Assembly (NCBI GenBank): GCA_964519835.1
Contig: CAZFLD010000010.1
Span: 1 to 64,000 of the forward strand
Direction of reading: 5' to 3'
From: CAZFLD01 sp964519835
Lineage (GTDB): Bacteria; Spirochaetota; Spirochaetia; DSM-27196; CAZFLD01
DNA length: 64,000 bases
The translations under genes were made by a program, and so were the position numbers. Each line of letters begins with the position of its first letter. The first letter of the stretch is position 1. Positions 52,901 to 60,588 of the stretch are shown one piece after another. A model generated the notes under the pieces. That model was not told the origin of the DNA. It searched no databases and saw nothing but the letters and a program-made list of their open reading frames with translations.

Positions 52901-54054
52901 AAAGCAACGCGATTCCGGCCGTTGTCGCCGTCCTCCTTGTCACATATCTGGCCGGTAGCTACATCGATAGCCTGTTCCTGATCGTTTTTTGGGGCTTGAT
53001 TGTCTATGCCGCGCTTGCGGCAGGGGTAACCTTCCTGGCCCTAGAGTCCGTACGCCTCTCCGAGGAGTACAGCACCGATCACCCGGAAAAGGGGTCGGTG
53101 GTACGGTACTCGGTGTCGGTAGCGAGGGAAGGTCCGTGGCCGTACGGTCGCATTCGTCTCGAGATGGTCGGAACACGAAGGGGCTTTTCGATCGGTTTGA
53201 CGGACAAGTATCTGCGCCTCAGACGGGGGGCACGGGAGGTTTTCTCCTACCGAGTAAGCTGCCCCTACCGAGGCATTTACGTCGTGGGGGTCGGCCGTGT
53301 TGGTGTTACGGATCCCCTCGGGCTGTTCACCTTCTACCGCCGATTGTCCGCCCGAACGTTTTACGTGTATCCCAGGCGGCTCCGCGCCCGACCGACGCGG
53401 GAGTCCACACGCGGTGTAACACTTGTGGCGGGTGGCATGGCGTCGGGAAGTGTTGCCGATCCTCTCTTGTTTCGTAGTCTCAGGCCGTTTGCCTACGGCG
53501 ACGCCGCGCGCGACATCGACTGGAAGCGGAGCGCCGCCTTAGGGGTGCCGGTCACAAAGGAATACGAGTCGACGGCGGACGATGTTGCAACGATCATCGT
53601 GGATACTCGACCCTCCGGCCTGTCCGGCGAAGAGTTGTTTCGCGCCGAAGATGCCTGCGTCGAGTCGGCGTTGGCGCTTGGATCTCGGTTCGTCTCGCAG
53701 GGCACCCGGTGCTCGATTGTTGGTGCGGGGTGGGGACGGTTCCCATTGGCGGGCCGCGGGTTGGCGGACTGCCGCTGCGCGACGTTGGCACTTTTTTTCC
53801 GTGGTCGCGTCGGTCCGATCGGTCTGCTCCGTAGTGAGGTCTCCGTCATGTCGTCGCCGGGGCTCGTGACGGTGGTTAGCCATAGCTCAGACTGTCTGGG
53901 ATTGACCGAAAAGTTTCATGGGCACGAGCTTGCAGTCGTCTATGTTCTTACCGGTGGTCCGGAGGAGCGAGTCCGGGCTCTCGACCGGGCTCGGTTGCTT
54001 AGAAACGAGGGGCGGCCGATCGAGGTGGTGGAGAGTGCCGAAGATCTCTGTTAG
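52897..54054 (+). CDS. DUF58 (von Willebrand-A-like) membrane protein
   Basis: A 385-residue protein with two N-terminal membrane helices (NAIPAVVAVLLVTYLAGSYI, FWGLIVYAALAAGVTFLAL). The DUF58 motif is LRPFAYGDAARDIDWKRSAA followed by TKEYESTADDVATIIVDT, the start of a VWA-like domain with a partial metal site. DUF58 proteins are typical partners of MoxR ATPases. The gene overlaps moxR and runs into the transglutaminase gene. Confidence 0.88.
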   Translation: MKSNAIPAVVAVLLVTYLAGSYIDSLFLIVFWGLIVYAALAAGVTFLALESVRLSEEYSTDHPEKGSVVRYSVSVAREGPWPYGRIRLEMVGTRRGFSIGLTDKYLRLRRGAREVFSYRVSCPYRGIYVVGVGRVGVTDPLGLFTFYRRLSARTFYVYPRRLRARPTRESTRGVTLVAGGMASGSVADPLLFRSLRPFAYGDAARDIDWKRSAALGVPVTKEYESTADDVATIIVDTRPSGLSGEELFRAEDACVESALALGSRFVSQGTRCSIVGAGWGRFPLAGRGLADCRCATLALFFRGRVGPIGLLRSEVSVMSSPGLVTVVSHSSDCLGLTEKFHGHELAVVYVLTGGPEERVRALDRARLLRNEGRPIEVVESAEDLC

Positions 54055-56101
54055 GCACATACTTCCCATGGCGCTCCGGACGCTTGTGTTTGCGGTGTTG
54101 AGTCTTGCACCACCGATTGTTTGGTTCTTCGTGACCGACGCCGGCGGACCGCTTTGGCTTCCCATTGCCGGAACAGCGGCGGTTGGTCCGTGGGCGGTGT
54201 TTGGTGCACATGTTTCCTCAACGCGCCCGATCATTGCACGGGTCTATGCTGCCGTTGCAGTCACCGCCTGGTCCACCGTAGCCATTGTGTTTTTGGTCAA
54301 TGCGGTAATTATTCCCTTTTCGGCGTACGTTGCGTGGTTTGACCGGTTACAGCAGGCCCGGCCTGGTGGATCGGTTGCTTACGTATTTCTACTCGCCGCC
54401 GCTATGCTCAGCAATGCCGGAGCGGTGCTTGTTGTCGGGTCGAGGACCTTTGTGGCAAACAGGGGATTCCACCGCGCACTTGGGGCGCTGTTTGCTTGGG
54501 CGGCCGGTGTGATTGTGCCCCTCGCGATTGCCCTCGGTGATTCCCGGCTTATGCTCGCATGGGTGCTCGCAGCCGGCGCCGCGGTAGTGGTTGCCTCCGG
54601 GAAGGCCGTACTGGGCGCCTTTGTCCTCGTGTCGGTGGCCGTCGGTATCCCTGCGCTCGCAATTCGCGATTCGCTTCCGGCGGGAAGCGCTCTCGTGGAC
54701 AATAGCGCCGCTCCGTTTTTCCGGCGTGTGGTAGTTGATTTTATCCCCAATTATCCCCTTATATTCTCGATTCCCGGCTACGGGTTTGGTCACAACTCGA
54801 GCCAATTGGGCGGCCGACCGGTCTTGAGCGCGGGACCGGTTTTCAACGTAGAGGCGGTATCCCCGGGTACGTACTACCTACGCAGCGCGGTGTTCACACG
54901 CTATTTCGGCGACGCGTGGGGCGTTTCACAGCACGGTGCCACAGTTGACAGCGAGGAAGAGGAAGGGCAACGTAACTCCATTGTGCAGCGCCTGTCCGAA
55001 GCGGGTGTACTGTCGAGTCCGGCGGAGCTACGGATCACCATACGAACCGAGCTATACCAGGCAATTCCCCATACACTCGACACGGTCGCCTACCGACGTA
55101 ACGGCGGGACTTGGCAGATCATTACCCCGTCCATGCGGGCTGGGGGGATCGCCGCCGACCCACCGTTGTCCTTCGGCGACGTCATCGAGCTACAATTGGT
55201 TCCCCCCTCCTTTTTTGTGGCGGAAGGGGAGGCGCCGAGTACCGTTGAGTTGGCGTCCGACGTGCCGGCAGAGGTCTCAGCCGCCGCACGGGAGGCCGCC
55301 CGAGCAGGATTTGCGCCGACGATAAACGCGGTGCTCGAGTTGATCCGCCGCGACACAAGCTACAGCCTCGACGTACCGGACCTTCCCCAAGGCGGCGATA
55401 TTGTACTGCAGCTCCTCAGCAAAACTAAGGCCGGTTACTGCGTTCACTACGCCGGCGCGTTTTGTGTCCTGTCGGCTCTCAATGACATTCCGGTCCGCTA
55501 TGTCACCGGCATTCTCGTTGCTGCATCAGATGAGTACTTTGACACGGAGGTAACCGGTTTTTCCTCGCACGCCTGGGCCGAGGTGTTTGATCCCGCGGGC
55601 TACTGGCGAGTTGTGGAGGCAACACCACCGATGCAGGCCGACGGCGGCAGGTTTCGGATCGCACGTGACCGGTACACCCAGGCGCAGCTCGCCGCCGCGC
55701 TTGCTCGACCGCAGCCGGGTCCTGAGGAGTCGAACGGCGCCGGCCTTGCTCCGTGGTTGCCGCCGATGTCTGCGGCAATCGTGTTGGCAATTGTGCTGGG
55801 AGTGTCCGGTTTTGTCCTGATTCGTCGGCGCACGTTGGGGATCAGGTCCTTGGGTCGCCGAGTCGTTGAGATGGGCGAGAAGGACGACATTCCGCCCCCA
55901 ACGGTGGACGGCTGGACGGAATGGCAGAACAGGGCGGCGCGGCGGTACACGTCCATTGCCGCCCACGTTCGGCGGTGCGGCAGCATCCTCCAGGAACGCG
56001 CCTTTGCCGGCAGGCGCCCCCGCAAAATCGATCGAAGTTATCTGTCGATGACGGTAAAACAAATGCGGCGCGTACGCAGACAATCCGTCAACAGGAGATG
56101 A
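54035..56101 (+). CDS. Membrane transglutaminase-like protein (TgpA type)
   Basis: A protein of 688 residues from GTG 54035, preceded by GAGGTGG; ATG 54068 is the alternative. Several N-terminal membrane helices cover about 1-240. A transglutaminase-like domain follows (about 430-580) with Cys in AGYCVHYAGAFCVLS, His in FSSHAWAEVFD and an acidic residue in WRVVEATPPM, where Glu stands in the usual Asp position. A further helix and a C-terminal cytoplasmic tail (about 600-688) follow. The MoxR-DUF58-TgpA set is a widespread operon of unclear physiological role, likely in cell-envelope protein processing. Confidence 0.85.
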   Translation: MPKISVRHILPMALRTLVFAVLSLAPPIVWFFVTDAGGPLWLPIAGTAAVGPWAVFGAHVSSTRPIIARVYAAVAVTAWSTVAIVFLVNAVIIPFSAYVAWFDRLQQARPGGSVAYVFLLAAAMLSNAGAVLVVGSRTFVANRGFHRALGALFAWAAGVIVPLAIALGDSRLMLAWVLAAGAAVVVASGKAVLGAFVLVSVAVGIPALAIRDSLPAGSALVDNSAAPFFRRVVVDFIPNYPLIFSIPGYGFGHNSSQLGGRPVLSAGPVFNVEAVSPGTYYLRSAVFTRYFGDAWGVSQHGATVDSEEEEGQRNSIVQRLSEAGVLSSPAELRITIRTELYQAIPHTLDTVAYRRNGGTWQIITPSMRAGGIAADPPLSFGDVIELQLVPPSFFVAEGEAPSTVELASDVPAEVSAAAREAARAGFAPTINAVLELIRRDTSYSLDVPDLPQGGDIVLQLLSKTKAGYCVHYAGAFCVLSALNDIPVRYVTGILVAASDEYFDTEVTGFSSHAWAEVFDPAGYWRVVEATPPMQADGGRFRIARDRYTQAQLAAALARPQPGPEESNGAGLAPWLPPMSAAIVLAIVLGVSGFVLIRRRTLGIRSLGRRVVEMGEKDDIPPPTVDGWTEWQNRAARRYTSIAAHVRRCGSILQERAFAGRRPRKIDRSYLSMTVKQMRRVRRQSVNRR

Positions 56102-57228
56102 TGGTGGCACGAATCGTATTACTTGGCGCGGGGCACGCGCACATGCCCCTTGTTTGTGAGTCTCACAAGCTTGTGGAGGCGGGCCACGAGGTCTGTGTTG
56201 TAAGCCCTCGCCCGTATCACTACTACTCGGGCATGGGGCCGGGAATGTTCGCCCGTCGGTATACAGAGCTTCAGAACCGGTTTCCCGCCGCAGCCGTTGC
56301 CAAAAAAAACGGCGCCTCATTTGTGATCGGGAAGGCCGTCCGGATCGATCACCAATCCAAGTCAATCACATTGGAGGGCGGCGAAACCGAACGCTACGAC
56401 GTCCTCTCCTGCAACATAGGCAGCGACGTCGTCCCTCGCTTTCCGGTTGACGGAGGGAACGTTTTCCCCGTAAAGCCAATCGAAAACCTGGTTACCGCCG
56501 GCGGCTATGTGGACTCGTTTGTGGAGGAGAACGGCGTGTTTCCGACCGTGGTCGTGGTCGGAGCCGGTGTTGGCGGTTCTGAAATGGCCGCTGCCACCGT
56601 CGAACTGGCACGGCGTCTTGGTGTGCGTGCGCGAACGCCACCAACAATCATCGGCCCACGCGGTGTGCTGCCGAGCTACTCAAACGGTATGCGTCGCCGA
56701 GTTCGGTCGCTTCTTCGGCGGCGCGGGGTACAAGTCCTGACCGGCCTCCGTGTGCGGTCGGTCCGGGGTGAGGATCGCACCGTCGTCACGCTGACCTCCG
56801 GTCGTGAGCTTCGCTGCGATATGGCTTTTCTGTGCACCGGTGTTTCGGTACCGGGGGTGTTTGTCGCATCCGGCCTGAGCAGCGGCGACGACCCGGGCCT
56901 CGCGGTGGGACCGACCCTGCAATCGGCGCGAGCGAGAAGCATCCTCGGCGGGGGAGACTGTATCAACTTTCTTCCACAACCCTTGGACAAGGTGGGCGTG
57001 TACGCGGTCCGTCAGCAGGAAATACTCCTTGACAACGTGTTTGCCCTTGCGGCCGGAAGCGCTCAGTTGCGGAGCTTTTCGCCGCAGTCGAGCTACCTGG
57101 TCGGGCTAAACATGGGGTTTGGTAACGGCGTTGTCGGCAAGTGGGGCTTTTCGGTCCAGGGCTACCCGGCATTCGCGCTCAAGGACTACATCGACCGAGG
57201 CTTTATTCGCGGGATGCGAAACTGCTAA
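56098..57228 (+). CDS. FAD-dependent NADH dehydrogenase-like oxidoreductase
   Basis: A 376-residue flavoprotein. It starts at ATG 56098 or 56101, overlapping the previous stop (ATGA). The first Rossmann motif is IVLLGAGHAHMPLV, the second is FPTVVVVGAGVGGSEMAA and the third region is RSILGGGDCINFLPQPLDKV. The pattern GHAHMPLV with PYHYYSGMGPGMFARRY resembles the NDH-2/selenide-water-dikinase-associated oxidoreductase group. The C-terminal end (YPAFALKDYIDRGFIRGMR) lacks a long membrane-anchoring helix. Translational coupling to the TgpA-like gene suggests membership of the same operon, an unusual addition. Confidence 0.85.
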   Translation: MMVARIVLLGAGHAHMPLVCESHKLVEAGHEVCVVSPRPYHYYSGMGPGMFARRYTELQNRFPAAAVAKKNGASFVIGKAVRIDHQSKSITLEGGETERYDVLSCNIGSDVVPRFPVDGGNVFPVKPIENLVTAGGYVDSFVEENGVFPTVVVVGAGVGGSEMAAATVELARRLGVRARTPPTIIGPRGVLPSYSNGMRRRVRSLLRRRGVQVLTGLRVRSVRGEDRTVVTLTSGRELRCDMAFLCTGVSVPGVFVASGLSSGDDPGLAVGPTLQSARARSILGGGDCINFLPQPLDKVGVYAVRQQEILLDNVFALAAGSAQLRSFSPQSSYLVGLNMGFGNGVVGKWGFSVQGYPAFALKDYIDRGFIRGMRNC

Positions 57229-57240
57229 TATCCAACCAGC

Positions 57241-58635
57241 GTGGCTCAACAAAACCTGGACAGAATCCTCGTAGTAGACGACGACCAACTCACCGCTGAG
57301 CTTTACGGGTCGATCCTGCAAGATCTCGGCTACAGCCGCATCGATGTGCTCACGGACAGCCGGGAGGTGATGGACTTTGTTGAGTCCCAGACACCCGCGC
57401 TAATCGTTCTGGACTTGAATATGCCACACATATCCGGGCAGGAGCTTCTGGCGCGCTTGGCACAGTCACATCCTGAGGTAACGACGATTGTCATTACGGC
57501 CGTTGAGAGTCTCGAGACCGCCGTCGAGTGTATGCGGATCGGCGCCTTTGACTATATGACAAAGCCGGTTGAGCCCAGTCGCCTGGCAACCGCCGTCCGC
57601 AATGGTCTGCTGGTTCGGCGCCTACAGGAAGAGGTGGAGGTTTTGTCCACACCCGCTTCCGACGAGCCGCCCGCCCATCCCGAGGCCTTTGTGTCGATCC
57701 TGACCGTTTCCGCGGAGATGAGCCGACTATTCCGGTACATCGAAGCCGTTGCGCCGAGCCCAAAGGCTGTACTCGTTACGGGTGAGAGCGGCACCGGAAA
57801 GGAGCTGGTGGCACGCGCCCTTCACGACGTTTCCGGCGCACAGGGCCGCTTTATTCCGGTAAACGTCTCCGGCCTGGACGATACCGTCTTTTCCGATACG
57901 CTTTTTGGCCACAAGCGCGGCGCTTTCACCGGAGCGGAAACGGACCGTGCGGGATTGATCGAGTCCGCCGCGCGCGGGACTTTGTTTCTCGACGAGATCG
58001 GCGATCTGCAAATGCCCTCTCAAATCAAACTGCTTCGTCTGTTGCAGGAGGGGGAGTACTATCCGCTCGGAAGCGACCGCACCAAACAGAGCAGCGCAAG
58101 GATCATCGCCGCCACAAACGTGGACCTTAAGAAGGCCGAGGCCGAGGGCGAATTCCGCAAGGACCTCTACTACCGCCTGCGTGCCCACCACGTAGAGATT
58201 CCTCCGCTTCGGGACAGAAAAGAGGATTTGCCGATGTTGATTGAGTACTTTGTTGCCGAAAGCGCCGCGCTTCTGGGCAAGCCGGCCCCGGCAGTCTCCC
58301 GGGAAGTCGTGCAGTTGTTGTCCGGCTACTCATTTCCCGGTAACGTCCGAGAGCTTCAATCGATGATCATGGACGCCTTCAGCCGCGACTCCTCCATGAC
58401 AAGGTCCGTTGACTACCTCCGGCAATACATCGGTGCGGACGTGAAGGGAGTCGTGGAGGAATCGGAAGAGCGGTTTATCTGGAACGGAACGTTTCCAACA
58501 CTCGATGAGGTGGAGGACTACCTCATCGACGAGGCCCTTCGTATGTCCGAGGGGAACCAGTCTGCCGCCGCGGCAATGTTGGGTGTCTCTCAGTCCACAC
58601 TGAGTAGAAGACTGCGACGTCCTCACCGCGAGTGA
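57241..58635 (+). CDS. NtrC-family sigma-54-dependent response regulator
   Basis: A 464-residue regulator starting at GTG 57241. The receiver domain (about 8-120) has the acidic pair DDD and the phospho-acceptor Asp58 in LIVLDLNMP. The AAA+ domain has Walker A VTGESGTGKELVARALHD, the sigma-54 contact loop KRGAFTGAETDRAG and Walker B TLFLDEIGDLQMPSQIKLLR. The Fis-type helix-turn-helix at the end reads NQSAAAAMLGVSQSTLSRRL. All parts needed for enhancer-dependent activation are present. No histidine kinase is adjacent. Two palindromes and a sigma-54 promoter lie immediately downstream. Confidence 0.93.
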   Translation: MAQQNLDRILVVDDDQLTAELYGSILQDLGYSRIDVLTDSREVMDFVESQTPALIVLDLNMPHISGQELLARLAQSHPEVTTIVITAVESLETAVECMRIGAFDYMTKPVEPSRLATAVRNGLLVRRLQEEVEVLSTPASDEPPAHPEAFVSILTVSAEMSRLFRYIEAVAPSPKAVLVTGESGTGKELVARALHDVSGAQGRFIPVNVSGLDDTVFSDTLFGHKRGAFTGAETDRAGLIESAARGTLFLDEIGDLQMPSQIKLLRLLQEGEYYPLGSDRTKQSSARIIAATNVDLKKAEAEGEFRKDLYYRLRAHHVEIPPLRDRKEDLPMLIEYFVAESAALLGKPAPAVSREVVQLLSGYSFPGNVRELQSMIMDAFSRDSSMTRSVDYLRQYIGADVKGVVEESEERFIWNGTFPTLDEVEDYLIDEALRMSEGNQSAAAAMLGVSQSTLSRRLRRPHRE

Positions 58636-58638
58636 ACT

Positions 58639-58655
58639 CTATGCACTTTGCATAG
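58639..58655 (+). promoter_or_regulatory. Palindromic upstream activator site 1
   Basis: CTATGCA-CTT-TGCATAG, a perfect 7-bp inverted repeat starting just after the regulator stop codon. Its centre is about 152 bases before the predicted sigma-54 start site. It shares the TATGCA/TGCATA arms with site 2. Confidence 0.7.
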
Positions 58656-58679
58656 CCTGCGGAGCCACATTGCATGGCG

Positions 58680-58696
58680 TTATGCAAATTGCATAG
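58680..58696 (+). promoter_or_regulatory. Palindromic upstream activator site 2
   Basis: TTATGCA-AAT-TGCATAG, the same arms as site 1. The centres are 41 bases apart, close to four helical turns. Its centre is about 111 bases before the predicted start site, the range of classical NtrC enhancer sites. An extra half-site (ATTGCAT, 58669-58675) lies between the two, and TATGCAA recurs at 58788-58794. Confidence 0.7.
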
Positions 58697-58771
58697 ACGC
58701 TGGCGCTCGATCCCTCATGAACTGTGCGCGCAATTACATACGATAAAACGAGTTACTCGATTTCTCAATTG

Positions 58772-58788
58772 TTGGCACGCGGGTTGCT
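58772..58788 (+). promoter_or_regulatory. Sigma-54 (-24/-12) promoter
   Basis: TTGGCACGCGGGTTGCT matches the consensus (TGGCAC, 5 bases, TTGCW) with the invariant GG (58774-58775) and GC (58786-58787) ten bases apart. The predicted start site is near 58799. No protein-coding gene with a ribosome site begins downstream before the terminator at 58852. Confidence 0.85.
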
Positions 58789-58798
58789 ATGCAAGTGG

Positions 58799-58890
58799 TA
58801 GGTAAAAAGTCATTTCAAAAGCCAGGTAAAAACACATTTTGTTGCCCCCCTGGCCGTCGTCCTAACCCGTCTGGACGGCGGCCTTTTTTT
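58799..58890 (+). ncRNA. Predicted sigma-54-dependent small RNA
   Basis: Between a consensus sigma-54 promoter and a strong intrinsic terminator lie about 92 nt with no credible reading frame; the only ORF, from ATG 58789, starts upstream of the predicted transcript and resembles no protein. The transcript begins with an A-rich single-stranded stretch, contains GCCAGG (58821-58826) that can pair with CCTGGC (58849-58854), shows an unpaired run of six C (58845-58850) suited to G-rich ribosome sites, and ends in the terminator with seven U. Length and layout match Hfq-type regulatory RNAs. Existence of the transcript is inference. Confidence 0.6.
58852..58890 (+). terminator. Intrinsic terminator of the predicted small RNA
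   Basis: GGCCGTCGTCC (58852-58862) pairs with GGACGGCGGCC (58873-58883), ten Watson-Crick pairs plus one G-U, around a 10-base loop, followed by seven T (58884-58890). Confidence 0.92.
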
Positions 58891-58891
58891 G

Positions 58892-58964
58892 AACTGGTCC
58901 GAAGAGTGTGGTTCGACGGGCGCGCAACTTGTTGCGCCGACAAAACACACTCTTCGGACCAGTT
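58892..58964. repeat. Perfect 19-bp inverted repeat with nested hairpin
   Basis: AACTGGTCCGAAGAGTGTG (58892-58910) is exactly complementary to 58946-58964. Inside, GCGCAAC-TT-GTTGCGC (58922-58937) forms a second perfect hairpin. The structure starts right after the small-RNA terminator and ends just before the promoter of the next gene. It lacks a good U-tract. It may be a second terminator, an RNA processing signal, a second structured RNA or a repeat-family member. Confidence 0.85.
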
Positions 58965-58972
58965 GAGTTTTC

Positions 58973-59001
58973 TTGCATATGGGGCCAGGTGTGGGTTATA
59001 A
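58973..59001 (+). promoter_or_regulatory. Putative sigma-70 promoter of the cheY-like gene
   Basis: TTGCAT (58973-58978), 17 bases, TTATAA (58996-59001). The -10 box is only 15 bases from ATG 59017, so the leader would be very short. Confidence 0.45.
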
Positions 59002-59016
59002 GGTGTATGGGGGCTT

Positions 59017-59454
59017 ATGAGAAGCAAAGGTGATTTCCCGGCGGTAAATGAGAAGGACCCTGAAGGGCGTAGATCCGACGGCACTCCGTATCGTGTCCTT
59101 GTTGTAGATGACTCGATGTTTGTTGCCAAACAGCTCACCCAAATTCTAACGTCGGCCGGCTTTGAGGTCGTAGGTACGGCCGGAAACGGGGAAGAGGCCG
59201 TCGAGCGCTATAAAGAGCTACACCCCAACATCGATCTGGTCACCATGGACATCACCATGCCCAAGATGGACGGTGTCACGGCTCTGCAAAAAGTCATCGA
59301 CTTCGACAAGGACGCCGCGGTCGTGATGATTAGCGCATTGGGCAAAAACGATTTGGTTAAAAACTCTCTGATAATCGGCGCAAAGAATTACATCGTAAAA
59401 CCGCTCGACCGCGCCAAGGTACTCGAGCGAATTGTCGGCGCCCTCAAGAAGTAG
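59017..59454 (+). CDS. CheY-like single-domain response regulator
   Basis: A 145-residue receiver protein without output domain. An N-terminal extension of about 24 charged residues precedes RVLVVDDSMFVAKQLTQILT. The phospho-acceptor Asp is in IDLVTMDITMPKMDGVTALQ, the Ser/Thr switch in AAVVMISALGKND and the Lys in NYIVKPLDRAKV. It resembles the spirochaetal CheY-type or stand-alone receivers that act in motility or phosphorelays. No kinase is next to it. It follows the sigma-54 region and may share signalling with the NtrC-type regulator. Confidence 0.9.
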   Translation: MRSKGDFPAVNEKDPEGRRSDGTPYRVLVVDDSMFVAKQLTQILTSAGFEVVGTAGNGEEAVERYKELHPNIDLVTMDITMPKMDGVTALQKVIDFDKDAAVVMISALGKNDLVKNSLIIGAKNYIVKPLDRAKVLERIVGALKK

Positions 59455-59462
59455 TGGCGTTC

Positions 59463-60497
59463 TTAGGTAGTAGCCGTTCGTCGTGTCTGCTCACGCAGCC
59501 ACTCCATCAAGCCTGGTAGGTCGTACGGCCGGCTCGCCACGTATCGCTCCATTCCGGTGGTGTCGCTACGGTCGCTCAAGTTCGAGTTTCCGACAACCTC
59601 TTCGATTTCTGAGAACGTGTTGTTTTCCCACAAATCGCAAACGGTTCGTAATGTGACTGTACCATCCTCGACAGCATCGTCAAACAGCTCGTACAGAGAC
59701 GAGTCGTCTCGTAGTTCGGGGTGTGCGGGATGGCTCCATTCCTCTTTGGCCTCATTAGCAAGATCTTCGTCGTCCGGAAGACTAAACGGATGCACGATTG
59801 TAATCCATTTGTCGCCGATCTCACCGGAATGCTCCCGGGCCATTCCTTGCGCGAAGTACCGGGCGCCGGCACGATTCGTGAACCTGTAGAAACCAAGGCT
59901 GTCCGCGTACGCGTTTTGTACCTTCTGGGAGAGCTCCGGGTCCGAGGCGGCCTTTTTGTACGTGTTGCGGAGCCCTGCGCAAACGGTGGACAAGTAGGGC
60001 TCCGGGAATGTCTCGCCGAGAGAAAAGCACTCCACGAAGTCGATCTCAGAGGGCATACGTCCCCGATATCTGCGGACCAAGAGCGCATCCACAACCCGCT
60101 CATAGAACGCGTGAGTATTGCGAAGCGCCGCCGTTTCCGGCTTTTTGGGCTCATACCAGCCGGCAAAGAAGTTGATAAACGGGTGTAGCCAGCGATCTAC
60201 CAAGGCGTGGCCGGCGTACGCCAAAACAAACCGCCCGAGGGCCGAGTCCGGTCCGTGGCCGAGCGCAGCGGCCTTTTTTGCCATCTCGGAGACCAGTTGG
60301 CCGTACTTGCTGCGGTGAATAGAGACGGCGTAGGTGAGCCCCGACGGCATCGTTCGACGGTTGTGATAAAACAGGTCGGGGCCTTGGCTGCCGATGGCCA
60401 GGACACGGTCGTCCCGGTGTTGATTCTCAGCCGCGTGGCCGTCAACGCGGGCGAGTGTGAGTTCGCCATACAAATGGTGGGTCAGGTGAGCAGGCAC
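59463..60497 (-). CDS. Zinc-dependent phospholipase C-like protein
   Basis: A 344-residue protein of the zinc-dependent phospholipase C domain family. The metal-binding histidines and aspartates are in MPAHLTHHLYGELTLARVDG, AIGSQGPDLFYHNRRTMP and LAYAGHALVDRWLHPFINFF, with the last His in RNTHAFYERVVDALL. There is no signal peptide, so it is probably cytoplasmic. In relatives the domain is annotated but rarely tested; the substrate is unknown. It is convergent with the cheY-like gene, 8 bases apart. Confidence 0.82.
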   Translation of the reverse strand: MPAHLTHHLYGELTLARVDGHAAENQHRDDRVLAIGSQGPDLFYHNRRTMPSGLTYAVSIHRSKYGQLVSEMAKKAAALGHGPDSALGRFVLAYAGHALVDRWLHPFINFFAGWYEPKKPETAALRNTHAFYERVVDALLVRRYRGRMPSEIDFVECFSLGETFPEPYLSTVCAGLRNTYKKAASDPELSQKVQNAYADSLGFYRFTNRAGARYFAQGMAREHSGEIGDKWITIVHPFSLPDDEDLANEAKEEWSHPAHPELRDDSSLYELFDDAVEDGTVTLRTVCDLWENNTFSEIEEVVGNSNLSDRSDTTGMERYVASRPYDLPGLMEWLREQTRRTATT

Positions 60498-60588
60498 GCA
60501 TTCAGAACGTAGTCATTTGCCCAATATGAGGGCAAGCGTTGCGCCGTCTTTGGTACACAAGCATCCTCAAACCGGGTAGAATCAAGCT

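Noticed and set aside
58789..59001. 70-codon open frame starting inside the sigma-54 -12 region
   Set aside because: Its ATG lies upstream of the predicted transcription start, it has no ribosome site, and it reads through two hairpins.
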